DNA of 64,000 nucleotides from Streptomyces sp. DI166 (lineage in GTDB: Bacteria > Actinomycetota > Actinomycetes > Streptomycetales > Streptomycetaceae). The position numbers were made by a program, and so were the translations under genes. Below the pieces are notes generated by a model. The model ran no database searches and had not been told where the DNA came from. It saw only the letters and a list, made by a program, of their open reading frames with translations. The first letter of the stretch is position 1, and each line of letters opens with the position of its first letter. The stretch covers positions 16,054 through 80,053 of the forward strand of contig NZ_FLSP01000034.1 of assembly GCF_900091315.1 (NCBI RefSeq), in the 5' to 3' direction. Below are positions 25,140-33,647 of this stretch, in pieces.

Positions 25140-27998
25140 TTGTCACTCTCCACGGGATCCGCTGAGCGGTCCCCGAATGTCCTGACGCCCTCCAGCGACA
25201 CCAGCCTGGTCGCCCGGCAGGCGGGGGGAAAGGGAAGAAACCTGCACGCGCTCACCGCGGCCGGATTTCCGGTGCCGCGGTGGTCGGTGCTCGGCCTGGA
25301 CGTATTCGAGGAATTCTGCCGGGACGCCGGGCTGGACGAGCAACTGGCCGGGCTGCTCGCCGAGGGCTGGGAGGCACGGGCGGAGGCGGCCGCCAAGGAG
25401 ATCGCCCGCCTGATCGAGACCGCCCCGCTCGGCGAACGCGTCGCCGACGCGATCGCCCGCGCCCACCGCGAGGCCGGCGGCGGCACCGTCGCCGTACGCT
25501 CCTCCGGCGCCGAGGAGGACGGCGAACGGCACTCCTTCGCCGGGCAGTTCGACAGCTTCCTCGGGGTACGCTCGCTCGCCGAGGTCACCGACCGGGTGCG
25601 CCGCTGCTGGGCCTCCGCGTTCTCCGCGCGCTCCCTGCGCTACCGCGCCGAGCGCGGACTGCCACCCGGCACCGGCGGGGTCGCGGTCGTCGTGCAGCGC
25701 ATGATCGACGCCGAGCGCAGCGGCGTGCTGTTCACCGCCGACCCGACCACCGGCCGCACCGACCGGCATGTGGTCAGCGCCGTGTGGGGGCTGGGGGAGG
25801 GGCTGGTCTCCGGCGCCGTCGACGCCGACACCGTGGTCCTCGACGCCGCGACCGGGCAAGCGGTGAGCACGGTCGTCGGGGACAAACAGGAACGCTACGA
25901 CGCCGGGCCCGACTCCGGCTGCGCGGTCACCCCCGTCCCCGACGAGCAGCGCGCCGCCCTCGCCCTGAGCGACGACGACCTGGCCCGCCTGCACGAGGCG
26001 GGGGTACGCATCACCGAGCACTACGGCAGCCCGCAGGACATCGAGTGGGCCATCGCCGACGGCACCCTGTGGATCCTGCAGAGCCGCCCTGTCACCACGC
26101 TCGCGACGGAGGCCGTGGGGGAGCTGCGGATCTGGGACAACTCCAACATCATCGAGAGCTTCAGCGGCGTCGTCTCCCCGCTCACCTACACCTTCGCCGC
26201 CGACACCTACGCCAAGGTGTACGAGAGCTACGCCCGCGCCCTGGGGGTGCGCGGCGAGCAACTGCGCGAGGTGCGCGAGTGGACCCCGCACCTGCTCGGC
26301 CACATCCACGGACGGGTCTACTACAACCTGTTCCACTGGTACCGCATGGTGCGCCTGGCCCCGCTCTACCCGCTCAACCGGCGCGTGCTGGAGAAATCCA
26401 TCGGCGTCGCCGAGAGCATCTCCGACGAACTCGCCGACACCCTCCACCCGTTCACCCCCCGGCCCGGACTGCGCGGCCGGCTCTCCCGCGTTCGGCGCAC
26501 GGTCGTCTTCGCCCGGCGATTCCTCACCGTCAAGAAATCCGTGGAGACCTTCCACCGCGATTTCTACCGGGCTTATGCGGAATTCAACAATGTCGACTAC
26601 GACGCCCTGCCCGGCGACGAGACCTATCACCGATTCCGCCGCCTCCAACGCGAACTCATCGAGAAATGGGGGCCGATGCAGACCCTCGACGCGACGATTC
26701 TGCTCTCCGTCGGCCTGCTCGCCCTGCTGACCCGCCGCTGGCTGCCCGACGCCCCCGAATGGTTCACCTGGGCCGCGGCCGCCCCCGGCGGAGCCGTCGA
26801 GTCCGCCGAACCCGCCTGGAAGCTGCGCGAACTGGCCGACCGCGCCCGCACCGACGCCGACCTCCTGGACCTGCTGGACCGCACCCCGGACGCCGAGGCG
26901 CACCAGGCGCTGCGCGACGCGGGCCACACCGGGTTCCTCGCCGCCGTCGACGCCTACATCGCCGACTACGGCTACCGCAGCCCCGACGAACTCAAGCTCG
27001 AAGTACCGGACCTGTACGAGAACCCGGCCGGGCTGTTCACCCTGCTGCGCGACGCCCTGCGGGAGACCGGTACCGGCGACGGCACCGGCGCCGAGGACCG
27101 CGGCGGCCAGGCCGACGCCTACCTCGACCAACACCTGCGCGGGCCACGCCGGTTCGTCTACGAACGGGTGCGCGCCAAGGCCCGGGCCGCGCTCACCGAC
27201 CGGGAACGGCTGCGGTTCTGCCGCACCCGCGCCTTCGGCGCCGCCAAGCGCATGCTGCGCGCCCTCGGCCGCGACCTCGCCCGCGCCGGTGCCATCGACC
27301 GCTGGGACGACGTGTTCCTGCTGCGCCTGGACGAGATCACCGGCGCCTACGAGGGCATGATCGTCCACACCGGGCTGCGTGACCTCGTCGCCGTGCGCCG
27401 CAGGCAGCAGGACGCCGACCGCGACCTGCACGCCCCCTCCCGCTTCACCACCCGCGGGTCCCCGTACTGGTCCGGCAACCTGGAACGGGCCGGCTGGACC
27501 CACGGCCCCGCCGCCCGCAGCGGCGCCCGCGAACTGCACGGCACCCCGTGCTGCCCCGGCGTCGCCGAAGGCCCCGCCGTCGTCACCGACACCCCGCGTG
27601 ACATCGGCGGCGGCATCCTCGTCACCTACCGCACCGACCCCGGCTGGGTCGCCGCGCTCACCTCGGCCGCCGCCCTCGTCATCGAACGCGGCAGCCCGCT
27701 CACCCATGTCGCCGTCGTCGCCCGCGAGCTGGGCATCCCCACCGTCGTCCAGGTCAAGGGCGCCACCACCGAGCTGCGCACCGGCAGCCGACTGCGCGTG
27801 GACGGCGCCGCGGGCACGGTCACGGTACTGACCGACCCGCCGGACGACGTCCCCGGGACCGCCGAAGACGCCGGTTCCCCCTCCGCCCGTACGGCCACCG
27901 ACGCCCGTACCGCCCCGTCCTCCGGTGACGCCCGGCCCTGCGCCCACGTCACCCCCGACGCTCCGGCCGCCGCTGCCGCCGCCGACGTCACCCCCTGA
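25140..27998 (+). CDS. PEP-utilising / pyruvate-phosphate-dikinase-like phosphotransferase
   Basis: A 952-residue cytosolic enzyme of the PEP synthase/dikinase superfamily. Residues about 20-325 form the ATP-binding domain, with GGKGRNL, VAVRSSGAEED and QSRPVT. Residues about 330-790 are a long substrate-specific middle region. The C-terminal swivelling domain holds the phospho-carrier His856 (SPLTHVAVVAREL). The order ATP domain, middle domain, His domain resembles rifampin phosphotransferase more than classical PEP synthase, which has a C-terminal PEP barrel. It probably phosphorylates a small molecule from ATP via phospho-His. The last ~55 residues are Ala/Pro/Thr-rich and look disordered. 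TTG at 25140 is chosen for GGAAGGGA 7 nt upstream. It is the first gene of the operon, 14 bp before the nucleotidyltransferase. Confidence 0.88.
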   Translation: MSLSTGSAERSPNVLTPSSDTSLVARQAGGKGRNLHALTAAGFPVPRWSVLGLDVFEEFCRDAGLDEQLAGLLAEGWEARAEAAAKEIARLIETAPLGERVADAIARAHREAGGGTVAVRSSGAEEDGERHSFAGQFDSFLGVRSLAEVTDRVRRCWASAFSARSLRYRAERGLPPGTGGVAVVVQRMIDAERSGVLFTADPTTGRTDRHVVSAVWGLGEGLVSGAVDADTVVLDAATGQAVSTVVGDKQERYDAGPDSGCAVTPVPDEQRAALALSDDDLARLHEAGVRITEHYGSPQDIEWAIADGTLWILQSRPVTTLATEAVGELRIWDNSNIIESFSGVVSPLTYTFAADTYAKVYESYARALGVRGEQLREVREWTPHLLGHIHGRVYYNLFHWYRMVRLAPLYPLNRRVLEKSIGVAESISDELADTLHPFTPRPGLRGRLSRVRRTVVFARRFLTVKKSVETFHRDFYRAYAEFNNVDYDALPGDETYHRFRRLQRELIEKWGPMQTLDATILLSVGLLALLTRRWLPDAPEWFTWAAAAPGGAVESAEPAWKLRELADRARTDADLLDLLDRTPDAEAHQALRDAGHTGFLAAVDAYIADYGYRSPDELKLEVPDLYENPAGLFTLLRDALRETGTGDGTGAEDRGGQADAYLDQHLRGPRRFVYERVRAKARAALTDRERLRFCRTRAFGAAKRMLRALGRDLARAGAIDRWDDVFLLRLDEITGAYEGMIVHTGLRDLVAVRRRQQDADRDLHAPSRFTTRGSPYWSGNLERAGWTHGPAARSGARELHGTPCCPGVAEGPAVVTDTPRDIGGGILVTYRTDPGWVAALTSAAALVIERGSPLTHVAVVARELGIPTVVQVKGATTELRTGSRLRVDGAAGTVTVLTDPPDDVPGTAEDAGSPSARTATDARTAPSSGDARPCAHVTPDAPAAAAAADVTP

Positions 27999-28012
27999 AC
28001 GGAGACACACCC

Positions 28013-29674
28013 GTGATCCTCACCGAGGACCAGTTGCAGAACCTGCTCGACAAGTCCCTCGCCGAACTGCCCCGCGGCACCGAATGGGCCGTCACCCTGG
28101 AGGGCTCCATCGCGGAAGGGTTCGGCAACCCCTCCTCCGACATCGACTTCCTGCTCGTCGCCCGCTCCGAGGACGACCTGCCGACCATGCCTTCGCTGCT
28201 GTTCGTGGACGGGCGGCGGGTGGAGATCCGCACCCGGTCCGTCCGCCAGCTCGCCGACCAGTTCCGGGCCGTCGAGGACGGCGCCAAGCGGCCCGGGCGG
28301 CTCTCCGAGGACCTCCTCAACCGCTGCCAGCGCTTCCTGCACAGCCACCCGCTGCGCGGCCACGCCCTGGTCGAGGAGGTCAAGGCGCTGCTGCCCGTGG
28401 AGCGGTTCCGCGAGATCACCGCCGACTGGTGGGCCCACCGCGCCCGCCAGTCCCTGCGCCACGCGCTGGCGCTGCTCTGCCTCGGCGAGACGGACGAGGC
28501 CGTCGACTGGACCCGCTCCGGCCTGGTGCAGACGGTCAAGTCCTGGGCGGCCCGCGTCGGCGAGACCTACCTCGAACCCAAGTGGCTCTCCCTCCAGCTC
28601 GACCGCGCAGCCCGCGCCGACGTCCGCGACCGCTACTGGCTGCTGGAGGCCACCGCACCGGCCCCCGGCGACACCGGCGCCGCCCACGAGTACCTGACCG
28701 CCGCCCTCGCCTTCGCCGCCCAGCTCGGCCTGACCGGCGTGCCCCAGCAGCCGGAGCGGATCACCGTCGAACGCGTGAACGGCGTCACCACCTGGCAGAC
28801 CGGCGACCGTGTCCACGTCGTCCGCGCACGGCGCGAGGTGTTCGCCCTCGGCGACGACGCCGGCACCGTCTGGCGCTCCCTCGTCCTGGGCCGGCCCCTG
28901 CCCCAGGCCCTCGCCGCGAGCGCGGCCACCGGCGTCACCGAGCCGGGCGCGCTGCTCGCCACGTTCCTGCGCTACGGACTGATCCGCCTCGCCTGGAAGG
29001 GCGGCGGCACCATCACCCCGTCCCTGCCGCTCGCCGCGCCGCCCGGACCGGTCACCCCGCCGCCCAGCACCGCCCGCCCGCTGCTCTCGGTGCGCGGCGC
29101 GGCCGTCGGCGGGCCCCGCGCGGTGGACCTGATGCCGCTGCCCGCCGACCGGTTCGCCGCCGCCGCGATGGGCCTCGTCTGGGCCAACGTGGTCGTCGAG
29201 AACGCCGTCGAGGACCTGACCGGCGCCCTCCAGCGCGGCCAGTGGCGGGTCGCCGAACTCACCACCCGGCGCGCGGTGCACGCCGCGCTGCGCGGACTGT
29301 TCAGCGCCTACGGCGTCAACCCGCTGCCCGCCGACTCCGACCTCGTGCGCCGCCTGGACCTCCTGCCCGCCGCCACCGGCCGACCCATCGGCGAAGGCGC
29401 GGGGACCCTCCTGCGGCGTACCGTCGACGCCCCCGAACGGGGCGACGCGCTCCTCGCCGACCTGCGGTCCTTCATCGGCCTGGTGCGCGGCGCCGTCGGC
29501 GCGGACTCCTTCCCGCTGTCCTTCGAGTCCGCGGACACCTGGCGGGCCACCCTGGAGCTCGGCTACGACTGGCTGCGCATCGGCGCCCACCTGGACGCGG
29601 AACTCCCCATCGAGGAGGCCCGCGACCTGCTGGCCAGCAACGGCGCCCAGCCGCACCGGACTCCGGCGCCGTGA
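28013..29674 (+). CDS. Nucleotidyltransferase-domain protein
   Basis: A 553-residue protein. The N-terminus carries a Pol-beta/MNT-type nucleotidyltransferase motif: Gly31-Ser32, then Asp43-x-Asp45 (SDIDF), followed by a third-acid candidate in RVEIRTR. Such domains transfer an NMP from an NTP to a hydroxyl, phosphate or protein. Residues about 110-553 match nothing I recognise and include a helical region and a Pro-rich linker around residue 345. GTG at 28013 follows GGAGA by 7 nt. It is tightly coupled to the dikinase-like gene, so a role in activating the product of that enzyme (for example as a nucleotidyl phosphate) is a reasonable inference. The acceptor is unknown. Confidence 0.8.
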   Translation: MILTEDQLQNLLDKSLAELPRGTEWAVTLEGSIAEGFGNPSSDIDFLLVARSEDDLPTMPSLLFVDGRRVEIRTRSVRQLADQFRAVEDGAKRPGRLSEDLLNRCQRFLHSHPLRGHALVEEVKALLPVERFREITADWWAHRARQSLRHALALLCLGETDEAVDWTRSGLVQTVKSWAARVGETYLEPKWLSLQLDRAARADVRDRYWLLEATAPAPGDTGAAHEYLTAALAFAAQLGLTGVPQQPERITVERVNGVTTWQTGDRVHVVRARREVFALGDDAGTVWRSLVLGRPLPQALAASAATGVTEPGALLATFLRYGLIRLAWKGGGTITPSLPLAAPPGPVTPPPSTARPLLSVRGAAVGGPRAVDLMPLPADRFAAAAMGLVWANVVVENAVEDLTGALQRGQWRVAELTTRRAVHAALRGLFSAYGVNPLPADSDLVRRLDLLPAATGRPIGEGAGTLLRRTVDAPERGDALLADLRSFIGLVRGAVGADSFPLSFESADTWRATLELGYDWLRIGAHLDAELPIEEARDLLASNGAQPHRTPAP

Positions 29675-29733
29675 CACGCGGGGTGACACCCCCGAACCGA
29701 CCGACCGCCCCGTCCTCGCGGAGGAACCCCCAG

Positions 29734-30813
29734 ATGTCCGACTCCCTGACCGTGCTGGTCACCGGCGCCAGCGGATTCGTCGGCACGGAGGTGACCGCGC
29801 GGCTCACCGCCGCCGGCCACACCGTGCTGCCGCTGACCCACCGCACCACCGACCTGGTCCGCAACAACGGCCGCAAGGTCACCGCCGGCCGCGGCACCAT
29901 CACCCCCGTCACCGGGGACATCACCCGCCCCGGCCTCGGGCTCGACGACGAGGCCCGGCGGCTCGTCGCCCGCGCCGACCGCATCGTGCACTGCGCCGCC
30001 GTCACCGACTTCGGCCTGCCCGACGAGCGGTACGAGACCATCAACGTCGCCGGCACCCGCCACGTCCTCGACCTCGCCCTGGCCCACCGCACCCCGCTGG
30101 TGCACGTCAGCACCGCCTACGTGTGCGGCGAGCGCGACGGCGTCGCCCGCGAGGACGAACTCGACGTCGGCCAGCACCCCGGCAACGGCTACGAGAAGAG
30201 CAAACTGACCGCCGAGACCATGGTCCGCAAGGCCGCCGCCGACGGCCTGCCCGTGGCCGTCGTACGGCCCAGCATCGTCACCGGCGCCTCCCGCACCGGC
30301 CACGCCCGCGACCGCAAGACCATCTACCCGGTGCTGCGCGTCCTCACCCGGGGTCTGGTGCGCACCGTGCCCGGCCACTACGACGCCCTCCTCGACCTCG
30401 TCCCCGTCGACCGCGTCGCCGACCTCGTCACCGGCGCCGCCACCCGCTTCGACGAGGCCGAGGGCCACACCCTGCACGCCGTCGGCCACGTCCTGACCCT
30501 GCGGGACTTCTCCGACGTCCTCGCCGAATACCCCTCCTTCCAGGTGCCGCGGTTCGTGCCGCCGACCGCGTTCTCCGCCGACGCCCTCACCGACCGCGAA
30601 CGCCCCTACTACCGGCGCGTGATCGCCCTGTACGAAACCTACTTCCGGCGGCGCGTCCACTTCGACGACACCCAGGCCGCCGCCTTCGTACGCAGGCCCC
30701 CGGCCACCGGGGCGCGGCCGTATCTGCGCCGCCTCCTCGACGACTGCCTCGCGACCGGCTACCTCGGCCCCGCCCCGACCACCGACCGACCCGACGGGAG
30801 CACCCACCGATGA
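29734..30813 (+). CDS. Extended SDR / NAD-dependent epimerase-dehydratase-like reductase
   Basis: A 359-residue extended short-chain dehydrogenase. The NAD(P) motif TGASGFVG lies at residues 10-17, STAYV contributes the catalytic Ser/Thr, and Tyr153-x-x-x-Lys157 (YEKSK) forms the catalytic pair. The pattern around NVAGTRHVLDLA and VVRPSIVTG also resembles the male-sterility/thioester-reductase branch, so it may reduce a carbonyl or thioester rather than epimerise a sugar. GAGGAA ends 7 nt before ATG 29734. Its stop overlaps the next start (ATGA at 30810-30813), so translation is coupled to the NDK-like gene. In a butyrolactone pathway it could reduce the side-chain ketone or ring alkene. Confidence 0.85.
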   Translation: MSDSLTVLVTGASGFVGTEVTARLTAAGHTVLPLTHRTTDLVRNNGRKVTAGRGTITPVTGDITRPGLGLDDEARRLVARADRIVHCAAVTDFGLPDERYETINVAGTRHVLDLALAHRTPLVHVSTAYVCGERDGVAREDELDVGQHPGNGYEKSKLTAETMVRKAAADGLPVAVVRPSIVTGASRTGHARDRKTIYPVLRVLTRGLVRTVPGHYDALLDLVPVDRVADLVTGAATRFDEAEGHTLHAVGHVLTLRDFSDVLAEYPSFQVPRFVPPTAFSADALTDRERPYYRRVIALYETYFRRRVHFDDTQAAAFVRRPPATGARPYLRRLLDDCLATGYLGPAPTTDRPDGSTHR

Positions 30814-31736
30814 ACCCGGAGCACGGCATACCCGTTTCCCCGCGGCTCACCTGCCACCCCGACAAGCAGCGGCTGTACGGCGCCGACACCTACTACCAGG
30901 AGAGCCACGAACAACTCGCCGCCCTCACCGGCGACGTCACCGGTTTCGCCCACCGGCACGCCGCCCTCCTGCTCAAGCCGGACGCCGTCGTCGCCCGCAG
31001 GCTGGAGGCGGCCGTCGACTGGCTCACCGAGCAGCGCTACCGCATCGTCGGCGCCGCGGTGACCCGGCTGAGCCGCACCATGATCCGCTCCCTGTGGTAC
31101 TTCCAGTGGAACCTCGCCACCCCCCACCGCAGGCGGCTCGCCGCACTGTTCCTGGAGGACGCCGACGCGCTCGTCCTGCTCGTACGCCCCGAACGGGAGC
31201 CGTACGTGCCCGCCTCCGTCGAACTGACCCGGCTCAAGGGCCCCACCGACCCCGACGCCCGCCGCCCCGGCCAGCTGCGCCACCTCCTCGGCCGCTACAG
31301 CTACCTCCTCAACCTCGTGCACACCCCCGACGAACCCGCCGACGTGCTGCGCGAGTTGGCCGTCCACTTCGACGACGCCACCCGCGAGGAACTGTTCCGT
31401 ACCGCGCTGGCCGGCGAGGACCGCACCGCGCACGCCCTGGAACTGGCCGGCCGCCTGTACGCCGACACCAAGCCCCGCGACCTCCACTTCGACCCCGCCG
31501 CCGAACGGCTGCGCGACACCGTGACCCGGCACCTCGGCGCCCTGCCCGACGCCTCCCCGCGCACCCTGCTGGAGACCGCCTGGGACCAAGGCCTCGAACT
31601 CGACCCGTGGGACGCCGTGATCGTCGGCTCCTCGGTCCTCCCGATGCGGGTCCCCGGCCGCGCCCCCGTCCTCGACGGGGCCGGCACCGACACCTGGCGC
31701 CGCCATCTGGACGTCCTGAACGCCCGGCCCAACTGA
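30810..31736 (+). CDS. Nucleoside-diphosphate-kinase-like protein with extensions
   Basis: A 308-residue protein containing an NDK fold. The KPD motif is at Lys56, GPTDP...RPG...R corresponds to the NDK nucleotide loop, and the phospho-accepting His171 lies in NLVHTPDEP (canonical NxVHGSD). Key catalytic residues thus appear kept. At twice the usual length (~145 residues), it has an N-terminal extension of ~50 and a C-terminal extension of ~110 residues of unknown role, and the Gly-Ser after the His is replaced by Thr-Pro. It is unlikely to be the housekeeping Ndk. It probably moves a phosphate onto or off a pathway intermediate, or regenerates an NTP for the neighbouring nucleotidyltransferase. 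ATG 30810 overlaps the upstream stop. Confidence 0.82.
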   Translation: MNPEHGIPVSPRLTCHPDKQRLYGADTYYQESHEQLAALTGDVTGFAHRHAALLLKPDAVVARRLEAAVDWLTEQRYRIVGAAVTRLSRTMIRSLWYFQWNLATPHRRRLAALFLEDADALVLLVRPEREPYVPASVELTRLKGPTDPDARRPGQLRHLLGRYSYLLNLVHTPDEPADVLRELAVHFDDATREELFRTALAGEDRTAHALELAGRLYADTKPRDLHFDPAAERLRDTVTRHLGALPDASPRTLLETAWDQGLELDPWDAVIVGSSVLPMRVPGRAPVLDGAGTDTWRRHLDVLNARPN

Positions 31737-31747
31737 GGAGCGTGACC

Positions 31748-32722
31748 GTGCAGTTCACCCGGACCCTGCCCAGGGAACTCGTGCACCGCGCCGCGCTCGC
31801 CGAGGTCTTCCTCACCGACGCCGAACGCCACGGCGAGGACGACTTCCTGCTCGCCGCGCAACTGCCGCGCCGCCACGCCTTCTATCACGACACCCTCGGC
31901 GACCGCGCCCGCCACGACCCGATGCTGCTGCTGGAGGCCTGCCGGCAAGGCATCTACGTCGTCGCCCACCGCTACCTCGACGTGCCCCTGGGCCACAAGT
32001 TCCTGCTGCGCTCCGTCGAGTTCGAGGTCTCCGACCCCGAGGCCCTCGCCTGCGGCGACCACCCCACCCAGGCGGTCGTCGCCACCCGCGTCGAGCACCG
32101 CTTCCGCAACCGCAGCGGACCGACCGGCCTGCGGCTGCGGTACGCCATGACCATCGGCGGCCGCGAGGCCCTGCACGCCCGCATCGACTACTCCTGGATG
32201 TCGCCGAGCGCTTGGACCCGTATGCGCGCGGGGCAGCGCGGCGCGCTCGGGCTGCCCGAGACACCCGTCGCCCTGTCCGGCCGCCGCGTCCAGGCGGCCC
32301 GCGTCGGCCGCCGCGACCCCGACAACGCGGTCATCACCGCACCGCGCACCGACCCCGACGGCACCCGCACGGCCCGCCTGATCCCCGACACCGGCCACCC
32401 CACCCTCTACGACCACTGGGTCGACCACGTGCCCGGCATGCTGGAACTGGAGGCGCTGCGCCAACTCGCCCTGACCGCGGCCGTCGACGCGGGCACCCTG
32501 CCCGCGCCCACCGCGCTGCCGGTCGGTCTGACGGCCAGGTTCCGCTGCTTCGCCGAGACCGACCTGCCGCTGGAGTGCCGGACCGGACCGGTCCTGCCCG
32601 GCGCCGACATCGAGTGCTCCCTGCACCAGTCCGGCAACCTCGCCGCCGAGGTCCGGCTGCGGCTCGCCGACCCCGCCACGACCGGCGCGCTGGCCGCGCC
32701 GGCCGCCCACAGCGCCGTATGA
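31748..32722 (+). CDS. AfsA-family gamma-butyrolactone (butenolide) synthase
   Basis: A 324-residue protein with two hotdog-like AfsA repeats. The first carries LLLEACRQGIYVVAH with Glu63, the second LELEALRQLAL with Glu235; this paired E-x-x-RQ signature is the family hallmark. AfsA enzymes condense dihydroxyacetone phosphate with a beta-ketoacyl thioester to give a butenolide phosphate, the first step to A-factor-type hormones. Two in-frame GTGs exist, at 31742 and 31748. GAGGAG at 31735-31740 is only 1 nt from the first and 7 nt from the second, so 31748 is chosen. No gamma-butyrolactone receptor (TetR-type) gene is adjacent, unlike many signalling loci. It sits fifth in an operon rich in phosphate-handling enzymes. 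Confidence 0.92.
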   Translation: MQFTRTLPRELVHRAALAEVFLTDAERHGEDDFLLAAQLPRRHAFYHDTLGDRARHDPMLLLEACRQGIYVVAHRYLDVPLGHKFLLRSVEFEVSDPEALACGDHPTQAVVATRVEHRFRNRSGPTGLRLRYAMTIGGREALHARIDYSWMSPSAWTRMRAGQRGALGLPETPVALSGRRVQAARVGRRDPDNAVITAPRTDPDGTRTARLIPDTGHPTLYDHWVDHVPGMLELEALRQLALTAAVDAGTLPAPTALPVGLTARFRCFAETDLPLECRTGPVLPGADIECSLHQSGNLAAEVRLRLADPATTGALAAPAAHSAV

Positions 32723-32732
32723 GGAGTCCCGA

Positions 32733-33647
32733 TTGGAGAGACCTCCCGCAGTGACCACCGTCGCCGTCCCCCAAGTCCCCGCACGGCTCGGCCGGTTCGT
32801 GCTGCGCATGTTCCGGCCGCACGTCTACGGCACCTACGGGCTGCTGTGGGTGCTCGCCCTGGAAGGTTCGGCGGTGGCCGCCACCGGCACGGCCTGGCGG
32901 CCCTCCGACGCCACCTGGCTGCGGGTCGTCAGCGTCGTCCTGGCGCTGCTGTTCCTGCGCATGCTCGACGAGCAGAAGGACCTCGACTACGACAGGGTCC
33001 ACCACCCCGACCGGCCGCTCGTCACCGGCGCCATCACCACGGCGGAACTGCGCGGCGCCATGGCCGCGATCACCGCCCTGCTCGTCGGCCTCAACGCCGC
33101 CCTCTCCGCCACGGCCGCCCTGCTGATCCTCGCCGCCCTCGGCTACGGCGTCCTCCTCGCCGTACTGGAACGGCTCTCGTCCGCCGTCCGCGACCGGCAA
33201 CTGCTCAACCTGGCCGTCACCTACCCCGTCCAGGTCATCCTGGGCGGCTATGTGTACGGCTCGCTGGTCGCCGAGGGGAGCGTCGACGCCGACTGGCGCG
33301 GGCCGGTGCTGCTGGCCCTGTGCGCCGGGGTCTTCCTGCACTTCGAGTTCGCCCGCAAGACGGCCTGGGAGGCCACCGACGGCGAGCGCCTGTACTCCAC
33401 GGACCTCGGCCCCCGCCGCAGCGCAGCCGTCACCGCGGGCTGCGCGGCCGTGGCCGTCGGCTGCGAACTGGCGCTGCTCGCCCCGAGCGGCCCGCTCGTG
33501 CTGCTGCCCTGCGCCGCCGTCCTGCTGCCCGTCTGGGGAACCCGCCGCTTCCTGACCGCCGGGCGCGGCCCCTGGCCGGTGGCGGCGGCGATGTTCTTCA
33601 TCATCGCCACGTATCTCGGGCTCGTCGTACGGGCGGTGCTCCTGTGA
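32733..33647 (+). CDS. UbiA-family-like integral membrane transferase
   Basis: About 304 residues with roughly seven to nine hydrophobic helices. The first aspartate-rich motif DEQKDLDYD (residues 79-87) is followed by HHPDRPLVTG, matching the UbiA prenyltransferase pattern. The second motif is weaker (FEFARKTAWEATD). UbiA proteins transfer a group from a (pyro)phosphate-activated donor to an acceptor at the membrane. The usual donor is polyprenyl diphosphate, but phosphoribosyl-type donors also occur in the family. No isoprenoid gene is nearby, so the donor could be the nucleotide-activated or phosphorylated intermediate made by this operon. TTG 32733 has GAGGAG 6 nt upstream; GTG 32751 is an alternative. 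Its stop overlaps the next start (GTGA). Confidence 0.82.
   Translation: MERPPAVTTVAVPQVPARLGRFVLRMFRPHVYGTYGLLWVLALEGSAVAATGTAWRPSDATWLRVVSVVLALLFLRMLDEQKDLDYDRVHHPDRPLVTGAITTAELRGAMAAITALLVGLNAALSATAALLILAALGYGVLLAVLERLSSAVRDRQLLNLAVTYPVQVILGGYVYGSLVAEGSVDADWRGPVLLALCAGVFLHFEFARKTAWEATDGERLYSTDLGPRRSAAVTAGCAAVAVGCELALLAPSGPLVLLPCAAVLLPVWGTRRFLTAGRGPWPVAAAMFFIIATYLGLVVRAVLL

Noticed and set aside
25140..27998. Annotation as a plain rifampin-resistance phosphotransferase
   Set aside because: Domain order is similar, but the gene is the first of a co-translated biosynthetic operon, so a pathway role is more likely than rifamycin resistance.
29671..29690. Direct repeat GTGACAC around the nucleotidyltransferase stop codon
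   Set aside because: Only two copies of 7 bp, one including the stop codon; chance is likely and no regulator class fits.
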